Shown here piece by piece: positions 16,614 to 25,506 of a stretch of 64,000 nt of DNA. Position numbers and translations under genes: made by a program. Within the stretch, counting starts at the first letter, position 1. Every line of letters begins with the position of its first letter. Origin of the DNA: Planctomycetota bacterium (lineage in GTDB: Bacteria > Planctomycetota > B15-G4 > SIAN01); assembly GCA_028289345.1 (NCBI GenBank), contig JANQQL010000025.1:434001-498000 (forward strand). Reading direction: 5' to 3'. The notes beneath the pieces are model-generated. The model searched no databases, had not been told where the DNA came from, and saw only the letters and a list, made by a program, of their open reading frames with translations.

Positions 16614-19454
16614 CTAGTCGCCGCGAAGATCTTCGAGTTTTCGTCGCAGTCTCGCGTTGCCTGGCGCTTTGTTCTGGGCGGACTGATACGCGTCCCCCGC
16701 GCGTTGTCGGTCACCGCGACGAATCCAGTTGTCGCCTCGTTGTTCCCATGCTTCAGCGGTTTCCCCGAACTCTCGAATGTGACGCTCGACCATCCCCGCG
16801 GCGAGCTCGTGCTCCCCAGCCTTCGAGAGTTCGGTGGAGAGCCGCAGGAGTGACTCCGCATCGCGACGCGCCACTTGTTCCAGGGCTTCCGGTGCCAGCG
16901 CCTCCGATGGTGACAAGGCGCGCTGCACCAACCACTGGTCGAACGCGAGCCCCGTTTGGTTCGGAGTGGCACGAGTGGCAGAGTCCAAGACCTTGCGGGC
17001 TTTCTGCGGCTGTCCGTACTTGCGGAACTCGGACGCCAGATAGCGACGCACTTGGCTCAGCGCCGGCGCTGGCAAGCGTGCTTCGAGCTGTTGTCGGCCG
17101 TAGGGTTCCGCTTGGCGATGAGCGAGCAGGGAACCAAGAATGTCCGGGCCGGCATAGGTCCGCATGCGACGAGCCGCGGTGAACTCCAGGAACGGTTCAT
17201 CGTCGGTCACCAAGCGTTCTTGGCCTTGAACGTATTGGTCGACGTCGCTTCCGTGCAAGATCAACAGCGCTGAAAAGTAGGCGCTCGCCCCGCCCGCGTT
17301 CCAATCGAACTGCCCTCCGGCCCCTGACAGGTCCCGCGCCACCTTGGGATGCCGGCGCAGTCGGGACTCCAGGGCCTCGAAGTCGAGAGAGAGTCTCTCC
17401 CGAGATCCCAGCAGCAATGTGTCGCCGATGGTCGAGCGAAACACCGAGATTGCCGGAAACACCGAGTTCATGGTGGCAACGATGGCCCGGTATTCGTCAG
17501 GGGAAATCCAATAAAGCTGGATGAACTGGCACACGACTCCGTCGGGGGCAAGTCGCGATTCACACAGCTCGTAGAACTCGCGAGTGAACAAGTTGGAGAT
17601 TCCCGCCATCCACGGGTTGGAAGGCTCGGTGGCAATCACGTCGAACTGCTGAGGACTGCGACGAAGTAGCGATCGGCCGTCCTCGCAGCGCAGCTGCACT
17701 TGGGAGTCTTGGTGGGCGTTGAAGTTGACTTCGGAGAAGTAGCGGGAGGCGTCGAGCACTCCTTGTTCGATCTCGGCGCAGACCACGTTCGAGCCGAAGC
17801 GAGCCGCGGCCCCGGCGCTGACTCCGGTGCCGTAGCCGAGAATGAACACCTCTTTCGGATCCGGGTGGAAGAGTTGTGGTAAGTAAGGGACGAGGAGCTG
17901 GGTGGCCATGTCACCGGCGTTGGAGCCATCGACCTTGCCGTTCACCGCGAGCGAGCGTCGCTGGTCGGCTTCGAACACCACCACCGTGGCCGCCGAGCCG
18001 TCGTGCACGCTCAAGGGAGACCGCCCGACTTTCAGAGAGTCGGGACCGTACAGAGAGACCCCGCCATAGATCTTCACCGGGTCCCAGCTCGCCCAGCCGC
18101 TCGACATGCTGACCAGGAACACACCGGCGACGGCACTCCCGACCAGCACCGCTGGGATCGACTTGCGGCGAGTGCTCGCGGGGCCCAGAGAGAACAAGGC
18201 GGCGACCCCCAGAGACAGCACCGTCAGCGTCCACAGCGTGTGTTGCAGTCCGATGGCCGGTGCCAAGAAGAACGTGGCGGCCGCGGATCCGGTGACTCCG
18301 CCCAGGGTGCTGATCAAGTAGACCGCGCCGACTCCGGCACCGATTCGGTCGCGGCGCTGGATCCAGAGTTCGGAAAGCAAGGGAAACGCCACGCCCATGA
18401 AGAACGAGGGGAGCAGGCAAAGCAAGAAGCACAAGCCAAGGCACCATGTTCCCCGGGCAAGGAACGAAGACTCGGCCGCAAACACCTGGGCGCCGACCCA
18501 GGCGGTCAAGTCATCATGGAATCCGAGAGTCAGCAGCGACCAGGCCACCACCGCTCCCTGAGTCACCGCAATCACTCCCGGTCCACACGCGCGGCGCTTC
18601 AGTCGCGCTCCGATCCACAGGGAGCCCAAGCCAAGACCCAGAAGGAATGTGCCGAGCACCGTCGAGAACGCATACACCGTTCCTCCGACTGCCAGAGCGA
18701 TGATCCGGGACCAGATCAGTTCGAAGCCAATGGACGTGAAGGAAGTCACGAACACGGCGAGGAGGATCCACTGGCGCGGGAACCCGGGCGGAGCGAGCGT
18801 TGGCGTCGCTTGCCCTGATTCTCGGACGTTGGCCGACTCGTGGGAGTCGCGCATGTGCAACAAGAGCGCCGCCATCACCAGAAAGCCGTTCCCGGCAGCG
18901 GCCACCATCAGACTGGCGGACAGCCCCAGGCTCTCGATGAAGAAGAATCCGGCGGCAAAACAGCCGAGCACACCTCCCAGGGTGTTCCATCCATACAGCC
19001 GGCCGACCACTTCTCCTGGACGCTCCACCCGGTCCACCAAGGACGTGCAAAGAATGGGAAGCGTGGCACCCATCAATGCCGTGGGGATCCACATCACAAC
19101 CAGCGCGAGAAGGAATCGAGCCGCTTGGGCCAAGCCAATGTCCGACAAGGAATCCCAAACCGGGTCCAGAAAGACGCGGTCGCCAAAGCGAACCGCCCAG
19201 GGCACGAGCGGACCGGTGATCGCGATGCCGATCTCCAGCACCGCGTAGAAGAGCAGGCCGCGGCGCTTGCCCCATCCCTGCTGTCCCGCGATCCATGCCC
19301 CCGAAGCCAGTCCGCCCAGATAGGCAGCGACCACGGTCGAGATGGCGGCGGACGAAGCGCCGAAGATGTAACCCAGCTCGCGGATCCACAGAATCTCGTA
19401 GAGCAGGGCCACGAACCCGGACACGAAGAACAGCAGTGGGATGGTTCGGATCAC
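16614..19454 (-). CDS. Membrane-fused spermidine synthase-like protein with C-terminal TPR
   Basis: 946 aa from a GTG start. Roughly the first 430 residues contain about 12-14 transmembrane helices of the MFS-like type found in 'fused MFS/spermidine synthase' proteins. A class I methyltransferase/spermidine synthase domain follows (about 470-740), with the nucleotide-binding loop LGYGTGVSAGAAARF and the block EPSNPWMAGISNLFTREFYEL. The last 120 residues look like TPR repeats. True aminopropyl transfer is not proven for these fusions; they may modify or export polyamine-like compounds. It is the last gene of a leftward group (hemF, sulfatase), with a 169-bp gap before it. Confidence 0.88.
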   Translation of the reverse strand: MIRTIPLLFFVSGFVALLYEILWIRELGYIFGASSAAISTVVAAYLGGLASGAWIAGQQGWGKRRGLLFYAVLEIGIAITGPLVPWAVRFGDRVFLDPVWDSLSDIGLAQAARFLLALVVMWIPTALMGATLPILCTSLVDRVERPGEVVGRLYGWNTLGGVLGCFAAGFFFIESLGLSASLMVAAAGNGFLVMAALLLHMRDSHESANVRESGQATPTLAPPGFPRQWILLAVFVTSFTSIGFELIWSRIIALAVGGTVYAFSTVLGTFLLGLGLGSLWIGARLKRRACGPGVIAVTQGAVVAWSLLTLGFHDDLTAWVGAQVFAAESSFLARGTWCLGLCFLLCLLPSFFMGVAFPLLSELWIQRRDRIGAGVGAVYLISTLGGVTGSAAATFFLAPAIGLQHTLWTLTVLSLGVAALFSLGPASTRRKSIPAVLVGSAVAGVFLVSMSSGWASWDPVKIYGGVSLYGPDSLKVGRSPLSVHDGSAATVVVFEADQRRSLAVNGKVDGSNAGDMATQLLVPYLPQLFHPDPKEVFILGYGTGVSAGAAARFGSNVVCAEIEQGVLDASRYFSEVNFNAHQDSQVQLRCEDGRSLLRRSPQQFDVIATEPSNPWMAGISNLFTREFYELCESRLAPDGVVCQFIQLYWISPDEYRAIVATMNSVFPAISVFRSTIGDTLLLGSRERLSLDFEALESRLRRHPKVARDLSGAGGQFDWNAGGASAYFSALLILHGSDVDQYVQGQERLVTDDEPFLEFTAARRMRTYAGPDILGSLLAHRQAEPYGRQQLEARLPAPALSQVRRYLASEFRKYGQPQKARKVLDSATRATPNQTGLAFDQWLVQRALSPSEALAPEALEQVARRDAESLLRLSTELSKAGEHELAAGMVERHIREFGETAEAWEQRGDNWIRRGDRQRAGDAYQSAQNKAPGNARLRRKLEDLRGD

Positions 19455-19623
19455 GGAAGTCTGCAGACCTTCCCATTGCCGGCGGCCGAATCAGGATGGT
19501 CGGATGACCGGACAGGTCGGGAATGGTTCGAGCACCTGGTGTCGTTCCAAGGAATCACGAAGCGTGGCTCGAACGAGAGGCGAGGAGCTTGAGTCATGCG
19601 CCATTCCCCATGAACAGTGTGGC

Positions 19624-21462
19624 TCAACGGTTGGGCAGCTCCGCCCGTTCAGCCTCGGGAACTTTCGGCTCGAGCTCTTGAATCTTGGCGACGAGCTGGT
19701 CGCGAGCTTTCACCGGACCGCGGAAGTATCGCAAGGCGTGGCGATAGTGTCCGAGGGCCTCCTTCCAGTTGCCCTGACGCTGTTCCACCTCGCCGATCCA
19801 GCGAAGGGCTTTCACGTCGTTGGGGCTGTACTGAAGGCTTGCCGTGAGCGCGGCGGATGCTTGCTCCAGGTCGTCCAGATTCAAGTAGCACACGCCCATC
19901 GCGGTCAACGAGTTGGTGGTGCTGCGATTCAGGTCGCGCAGCCGTTCCAGTGGTTTCAGGGCGTCCTTCCAGCGGCCGCGGCGATGCAGCTCGACGCCGA
20001 GCGCGGACAGGGCGAGCGGGTTGTCGGGCTCGACCTGGAGTACGCGACGACTCATGATCAGAACCGGGTCGCTGTTGTTGGCGACACTGGCGTCCAGGAT
20101 GCTGTACAGGATCGGCAGCATTTGCGAGCGATCCTTGGGGTCGACCCCGACGTCTGGACCGGGGAACGGCAGCTCCGCCCCGGCCATCTGGGGACTGCTG
20201 CTCGCGTAACCCAAGGCCTGCAGTTTGGCCAGAGCCTCGTCGTCCATCGCCACCATTTCCGAGTTGAGTCGGTGGTCCCGGTTGGCCCGCAGATGGTAGA
20301 GGGCTTTTCGCATCTGCTCCGCGCGCTCGGGCTGATCGTTGACCCGGTTGGTCAGCTCTTTCGGATCGCTGGAAAACTCGTACAGCTCGGGGCGGGGGGC
20401 TTCGATGTACTTCCAGCCTTGGCCGATGATGGCCTCCATCGGACTCCAGCCGAACGTCAGGTAGGGGACGTAGGTCTCGGTGTACACCGGACTTTCGTCA
20501 AAGGGGCTCGCGTTTTCCCCCAGAAACGGGGACAGGTCGCGGCCCTTGCAGTTCATGGGATCGACGCCCATCACGGTCAGCACCGTGGGTGCGATGTCGC
20601 AAATGCTGACCGCTTGTCGAACCACCAGGGGCGAGAGCGAGGGATGGGAAAGGATCCACGGAATGCGCATGGTGTCGTCGTACAGAAAAATGCCGTGGGT
20701 GCTCTCGTTGTGATCGCCCAGTCCTTCCCCATGATCGCTGCACACCGAAACCACCGTCGTATCGAGCACACCCCGCTGTTCGAGGTAATCGAGGATGGTC
20801 TGAATCACTCGATCCACGTGGTGGATCTCGGCTTGGTAGGGAGTGGGAAACTTGCCGCGCAAATCCACAGGCGGGTTGTAGGGCAGGTGCGGTTCGAAGA
20901 AGTGAAGCCAGGCGAAGAACGGCTTGTCGGGCTCGCGCTCGAACCACTCCTGGAACATCTCGGCGGTGTCTTCCGCGGGACGGCTCGACACCAGGGCGTT
21001 GGGCTGGATCTTGATTCGGTCGAAGTACTCGTCGAATCCCTGGTTCAGTCCGAGGCCGGCCACCAGCACCGAGGCAGCGGGAAACGCGACGGTTCGCAGC
21101 CCGGCGTCAGACAGGTGTTCGGCCAACGTTCTTGCCGATTGGGGCAATCGATGGGAGGAGTTGGTCCGGATCCCGTGGATGAACGGAAGTTCGCCGGTCA
21201 TCAAGCTGGCGTGAGACGGCACCGTGTAAGGAACGGTGGTGTAGGCGCGATCGAAGCGAACTCCGCCGGCTGCGAGGCGATCCAGATGGGGCGAAACCCC
21301 CGGGCTCCCTCCATAACAGCTCAGGGCGTCAGCCCGGGTCGTGTCGATGGTGATCATCAACAAGCTGTCAGGCCCTTCGGCGGCATTCCCGGTGGCGTGC
21401 CCGGACCATGCCAAGAACGTCCACAGCAGGGCTCGGACGACTTTGCGATGGGCCGATTTCAT
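19624..21462 (-). CDS. Secreted sulfatase-like protein with TPR repeats; Thr at the nucleophile position
   Basis: 612 aa with a signal peptide (ALLWTFLAWSGHATGNAAEG). The alkaline phosphatase/sulfatase core is clear: SLLMITIDTTRAD (D40), LAAGGVRFDRAYTTVP, SHASLMTG, VSVCSDHGEGLGDH. Where sulfatases carry C/S-x-P-x-R this protein has T80-V-P-S-H84, so it cannot form formylglycine; Thr may act as nucleophile, as in related phosphatases and phosphotransferases. Residues about 430-600 are TPR-like. Its ATG overlaps the hemF stop by 4 bp (ATGA), implying translational coupling. Confidence 0.87.
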   Translation of the reverse strand: MKSAHRKVVRALLWTFLAWSGHATGNAAEGPDSLLMITIDTTRADALSCYGGSPGVSPHLDRLAAGGVRFDRAYTTVPYTVPSHASLMTGELPFIHGIRTNSSHRLPQSARTLAEHLSDAGLRTVAFPAASVLVAGLGLNQGFDEYFDRIKIQPNALVSSRPAEDTAEMFQEWFEREPDKPFFAWLHFFEPHLPYNPPVDLRGKFPTPYQAEIHHVDRVIQTILDYLEQRGVLDTTVVSVCSDHGEGLGDHNESTHGIFLYDDTMRIPWILSHPSLSPLVVRQAVSICDIAPTVLTVMGVDPMNCKGRDLSPFLGENASPFDESPVYTETYVPYLTFGWSPMEAIIGQGWKYIEAPRPELYEFSSDPKELTNRVNDQPERAEQMRKALYHLRANRDHRLNSEMVAMDDEALAKLQALGYASSSPQMAGAELPFPGPDVGVDPKDRSQMLPILYSILDASVANNSDPVLIMSRRVLQVEPDNPLALSALGVELHRRGRWKDALKPLERLRDLNRSTTNSLTAMGVCYLNLDDLEQASAALTASLQYSPNDVKALRWIGEVEQRQGNWKEALGHYRHALRYFRGPVKARDQLVAKIQELEPKVPEAERAELPNR

Positions 21463-22391
21463 GAGTGCCTCGATTCTTCGGCGAGCCAGTCTCGGGGAAG
21501 AAGGAAATCTTCCACGAGGCGTTGCTCGCGACTGCCTTCCTTCAACTGGCGTTCGTGTTCGTAGTTCCAGTGAACCACGGGAGGGAGAGACGCGAGGATG
21601 GACTCGGTCCGGCCCGAAGCCTGCAATCCGAATCGTGTTCCTCGGTCATACAGCAAATTGAATTCGGCGTAACGGCCACGGCGGTACAGCTGAAAGTTCC
21701 GTTCCGCTTCGCTGAAGGAATGGTCTTTGCGGCGCTCCAGAATGGTTCGGTATGCGGGAAGGAAGTGATCACCGACGCTCTTCAGTAAGCCGAACGAGTG
21801 GTCGAAGCCTCCCTGTTGGAAATCGTCGAAGAACAAGCCACCGATGCCGCGCGCTTCCTGGCGGTGGGCCAGGAAGAAGTACTCGTCGCAGTTCTTCTTC
21901 AGGCGCGGGTACAGGTCCTCTCCGAAAGGGGCGCAGGCCTCCCGAGCTTCTCGATGCCAATGAATGGAATCTTCTTGGTAGCCGTAGTACGGAGTCAGGT
22001 CGAACCCCCCGCCGAACCACCAGACCGGTTCCTTGCCTGTCGCAGTGGCCAGGAACAGCCGCAGGTTCATATGGGTAGTGGGGGCATGGGGATTGCGAGG
22101 ATGCACAATCAGCGAAAGGGAAGCGGCTTCGAACTCACGCCCCGCGAGCTCGGGGCGCCGTTCGGTGGCCGCGCTCGGCAGGCTTTCCCCGGCAGTGTGA
22201 GAGAAGTTGACCGCAGACTTCTCGATCACCGGACCGCCCTGCAACACCCGCGGCCGCGCCATCCCTCCCCTTTCTCCGGGGAGCTCGTTGCGTTGAAAAC
22301 GAGCCGCGCCATCGACTTGTTCGAGTGCTCCACAGATCTCGTCTTGAAGGGACATGAGGTAGGAGCGAACCGCAGAGAGATCGACTTGCAT
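21459..22391 (-). CDS. hemF: Oxygen-dependent coproporphyrinogen III oxidase
   Basis: 310 aa. The enzyme decarboxylates coproporphyrinogen III to protoporphyrinogen IX with O2 in haem synthesis. Signatures are complete: SLIVHPRNPHAPTTHMNLR, VWWFGGGFDLTPYYGY, KKNCDEYFFLAHR, GIGGLFFDDF and RRGRYAEFNLLYDRGTRFGL. The start at MQVDLSAVRSYL is chosen over upstream in-frame codons because it matches family length. The stop overlaps the start of the sulfatase-like gene by 4 bp. Its presence argues for aerobic or facultative growth. Confidence 0.96.
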   Translation of the reverse strand: MQVDLSAVRSYLMSLQDEICGALEQVDGAARFQRNELPGERGGMARPRVLQGGPVIEKSAVNFSHTAGESLPSAATERRPELAGREFEAASLSLIVHPRNPHAPTTHMNLRLFLATATGKEPVWWFGGGFDLTPYYGYQEDSIHWHREAREACAPFGEDLYPRLKKNCDEYFFLAHRQEARGIGGLFFDDFQQGGFDHSFGLLKSVGDHFLPAYRTILERRKDHSFSEAERNFQLYRRGRYAEFNLLYDRGTRFGLQASGRTESILASLPPVVHWNYEHERQLKEGSREQRLVEDFLLPRDWLAEESRHS

Positions 22392-22550
22392 GGGACTTTC
22401 ATCCGGCCGTGAGCCGGGAGCCTTCCTGATCGGAGCCGGGCGCCTTCCTGGCCCCACTCGGGGGGAGGAAACACGCCATTCACGGTGGTTCTTCGGGAAT
22501 CATCCGAGCTAATGTGAGCCGTTCAACACTCGTTCCCCAGGAGCCTGTCA

Positions 22551-23507
22551 ATGCGCCTCGTCATCCAAGACGCCGCCGGGGAGACTCTCCAATCCCTCTC
22601 GTGGGAGTCTCAAACCCTGACCGTCGGCAGCGATCCGGATTGCGACATCCAACTGGACTCTTCGGAGATCCTCGAGCGGCACTGCAAGATCGGAACCCTC
22701 CGGGACGGAGGGGCCGGGGTGGCCGCGCTCGACCCCGACGAGGGGGTGATCGTGAATGGTCAGCGAAAGACCCGCCACCGCCTCGAAGAGGGAGACGTTC
22801 TGTCCCTGGGGCCGTTTGAGGTGATCGTCGAATTCGAGCAGGAGGAAGACGAGCCGGCCCCTCGACGTTCGGCCGCGGCGTCTCGCTCCTCGCGAGATCT
22901 CCTGGCCCAACGGGCGGCCCAGCGAAAGAAAATGCAGATCGCTACGGGCGTTTTCATCGGCGCCGCCGCACTCTGGGTCGGATATCTGGTCGTGGGCAGC
23001 AAGGGAGACGAACCGAAAGTGACGCCTGCTGCCGCCGAGGAACCTGCGACCGACGCCGAACCTGACAACGGTTCCGCGGCAGCGAAGGAATTCGCGGATT
23101 CCGAGCTGCCTTCGATCAAGGAGTCGGGGGATCTGGAGCGGATCGACCGTTATCTCGAAGAGAAGCGCTTTTCCCGCGCTCTTCTCACTCTGGCCACTTT
23201 GCGCGCGTCGAACCCCGAGGAAGAGGCCCTGGTCCAGGAGACCCGGGAAAAAGTCGACGCCGCCCTGGCGACCGAATTCGACGCTCGAATGGCGGAAGTC
23301 GACCGACTCTTGGGCATTGGCCGCAAGAGCGTGGCCGTGGAATACCTCCACCCCCGGGAGTTGACGGAATTCAAGGGAACGGACTACTACCAGAAACTCG
23401 TCGACCGTCGCAAGCAAGTCGAGCAAGGCGTCTACGGCCAGATGCCGGACGAGCTGCGACCGGATGGAGTGGAACCTACGCAACCCTCGGAGGCGTCTGA
23501 CTCCTGA
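22551..23507 (+). CDS. FHA domain protein with one membrane segment
   Basis: 318 aa, ATG preceded by CAGGAG. An FHA domain covers residues 1-95 (LTVGSDPDCDIQL, ERHCKIGTL, VIVNGQRKTRHRLEEGDVLSLG), which reads phospho-Thr on partner proteins. Here the usual GR.xxD loop is 'GSDPDCDI', a mild deviation. A single membrane helix follows (about 128-147, IATGVFIGAAALWVGYLVV), then a coiled-coil and TPR-like region to the end. It is a plausible partner for the Ser/Thr kinases of this organism, though none is adjacent. Confidence 0.88.
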   Translation: MRLVIQDAAGETLQSLSWESQTLTVGSDPDCDIQLDSSEILERHCKIGTLRDGGAGVAALDPDEGVIVNGQRKTRHRLEEGDVLSLGPFEVIVEFEQEEDEPAPRRSAAASRSSRDLLAQRAAQRKKMQIATGVFIGAAALWVGYLVVGSKGDEPKVTPAAAEEPATDAEPDNGSAAAKEFADSELPSIKESGDLERIDRYLEEKRFSRALLTLATLRASNPEEEALVQETREKVDAALATEFDARMAEVDRLLGIGRKSVAVEYLHPRELTEFKGTDYYQKLVDRRKQVEQGVYGQMPDELRPDGVEPTQPSEASDS

Positions 23508-23643
23508 TCAGCCTCACTTGGTGAGCGGTGGCAGCCCTCCTCGGGGTTGTCGACTGCTTTCCAGTGCGGTCTCCAAACTCTCGCGATCTGCGGGAAACCC
23601 GTCCGGGTGACCTCCCGTGCGAGACAACCAGAAGGCTTTGGCG

Positions 23644-25191
23644 ATGAAAACTCGAGTGCTGTCGTTCGCGATGACTGCAATCCTGGCCTGGGGAGGTGCC
23701 ACTGCCTCCGCCCAGACGCCGCTGACCCTCGAGACGATGGTCACCGGATTGGGGAACCAGGTCGTCGACCTCCAGTCGGCGCCGGGGGATCGGGATCGAC
23801 TGTTCGTGGTTCTCCAAAATGGCCGCATTCGGGTTCTGGAGCTCGCGACCAAGACCATGCTGACTCCGGCGTTTCTCGATATCACCACGAAGGTGGGAGA
23901 CAACGCGAGCGAGCGTGGCCTGCTCGGGCTGGCGTTTCATCCACAGTACGACGTGAACGGCTACTTCTTCGTCAACTACACAAACAACTCGGGCAATACG
24001 GTCGTGGAGCGTTACACCGTGTCGGCGGGGAACCCGAACCTTGCCGATGTCTCTTCGGCTTCGGCGGTCATTACGATCCCCCAAAACGCCAACAACCACA
24101 ACGGCGGTCAGATCCAGTTCGGTCCCAATGACGGATACCTGTACATCGGAATGGGTGATGGCGGTGGCTCTGGCGATACCGGTTGTCGCGCTCAGAACGA
24201 CCAGCTGTTGCTGGGCAAGATGCTGCGCTTGGACATCGACACGCCTCCTTACGTTGTTCCCAACGACAATCCCTTCGTCGGCAGCGCGCCCCTGGACGAG
24301 ATCTGGGCGACTGGTTTGAGGAACCCCTGGCGGTTCAGCTTCGACCGGGACAACGGCGACATGTACATCGGAGACGTCGGCCAATTCTTCATCGAAGAGG
24401 TCAGTTATCAGCCCGGAACCAGCCTGGGGGGTGAGAACTACGGCTGGAAGATCATGGAAGGCAACAACTGCTTCGGCACCGGCGGCTGCACCAGCCCGGC
24501 GCCCTGCGGCTCTCCGGTCTACACCGATCCGATTCATACCTACGATCACAACGCGGGTGCCTGCACCATCATTGGCGGTTACGTGTATCGCGGCTGCCAG
24601 ATTCAGGACTTGCAGGGAACCTACTTCTTTGCGGACCACTGCAACGACCGGGTCTGGTCGTTCCGTTACGACGGCACCACCATGACCGACTTTCAGGAGC
24701 GAACTTCGGAACTGGATCCGGGAGGCGCTCTGAATGCCATCGCGACCTTCGGGGAAGATGCTGACGGTGAGCTCTACCTCGGAACCCTGGGCGGCAACAT
24801 CTATCGCATCATTCCCAACCAAACCGCCTCTTGGAAAGACTTCGGGTTTGGCAAGGTGGGCGGCAATGGTCTCGAGCCGGAACTCGACTTGTGCGGGATC
24901 TTGGACGATGGCCTGTTCGCCGAGCTGCGCCTGCGCCATGCGCCTCCGGGCACGTTCATGTTGATGTTCATCTCCGACCAGTTGAACCCGACGCCGGCGC
25001 GCGGCGGCACCTTGGCCGCGACCCCGCCGGTCGCGACGGTGCCCCTGTTCGCGGACTCCAACGGTGAGATCAACGGGCTGATCACCGGCGATGTGGACGA
25101 CACCATCCTGTACTTCCAGTTCCTGATCTTCGATCCGGGAGCGACCTTCAACACTTCGTTCTCGAACACGATCTGGCTCGAGTGGCCGTGA
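23644..25191 (+). CDS. Secreted PQQ-type glucose/sorbosone dehydrogenase-like protein
   Basis: 515 aa. The ATG at MKTRVLSFAM is chosen because the signal peptide (cleavage after ASAQ) starts there. The GSDH beta-propeller covers about residues 28-395, with the motifs ERGLLGLAFHP, HNGGQIQFGPNDGYLYIGMGDGG, LGKMLRLDID, NPWRFSFDRDNGDMYIGDVGQ and GENYGWKIMEG. Family members oxidise sugars with PQQ, but many planctomycete members are untested. The C-terminal 110 residues form a separate beta-rich unit similar to the ends of other secreted proteins here. A hairpin follows the stop. Confidence 0.92.
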   Translation: MKTRVLSFAMTAILAWGGATASAQTPLTLETMVTGLGNQVVDLQSAPGDRDRLFVVLQNGRIRVLELATKTMLTPAFLDITTKVGDNASERGLLGLAFHPQYDVNGYFFVNYTNNSGNTVVERYTVSAGNPNLADVSSASAVITIPQNANNHNGGQIQFGPNDGYLYIGMGDGGGSGDTGCRAQNDQLLLGKMLRLDIDTPPYVVPNDNPFVGSAPLDEIWATGLRNPWRFSFDRDNGDMYIGDVGQFFIEEVSYQPGTSLGGENYGWKIMEGNNCFGTGGCTSPAPCGSPVYTDPIHTYDHNAGACTIIGGYVYRGCQIQDLQGTYFFADHCNDRVWSFRYDGTTMTDFQERTSELDPGGALNAIATFGEDADGELYLGTLGGNIYRIIPNQTASWKDFGFGKVGGNGLEPELDLCGILDDGLFAELRLRHAPPGTFMLMFISDQLNPTPARGGTLAATPPVATVPLFADSNGEINGLITGDVDDTILYFQFLIFDPGATFNTSFSNTIWLEWP

Positions 25192-25506
25192 TCGACTCCC
25201 GCTGACGCGGGCGACCCACCAATTGCAAAGCGCGGGCGTGTTCTCTTTCGGAGGACGCGCCCGCGCCTGTTTCGGGGGGCGGACCAACCCCGGAGATGCT
25301 GCCCTTCACGGGCGATCCGGCCGATTTCCACCGCGGGGAGGGCCTTGGATCGGACAGATCTTCCCGTTCCCGGGCTGTTGGCGGGGCATTCGGCGGGTGA
25401 CCAGCGGTCTCTTTGAGGCTAAATAGGACTTCGAAACCGGTCTCTCACCAGGGTTCGCCCGGCCGTTCCGCGGCGCGGCGAGACCCGTCGACAACTCCTC
25501 AGGGGT
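25192..25506. other. Intergenic region holding a terminator and the FG-GAP gene leader
   Basis: No credible gene. It carries the strong hairpin at 25230-25266 and then about 240 bp leading to the FG-GAP gene. I see no clear promoter or repeat in the rest. Confidence 0.5.
25230..25266 (+). terminator. Intrinsic terminator-like hairpin after the GSDH gene
   Basis: GCGCGGGCGTGT (25230-25241) pairs with ACGCGCCCGCGC (25255-25266) over 12 bp with one G-U pair, with a 13-nt loop, then CTGTTTC. It starts 39 bp after the GSDH stop. The U-run is short. Confidence 0.6.

Noticed and set aside
19441..21564. 707-codon frame on the plus strand opposite the sulfatase-like gene
   Set aside because: The minus strand carries a clear sulfatase-fold/TPR gene; the antisense text has no recognisable domain.
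23476..25287. 603-codon open frame on the minus strand opposite the GSDH gene
   Set aside because: A shadow of the GC-rich plus-strand gene; no protein family, no RBS.
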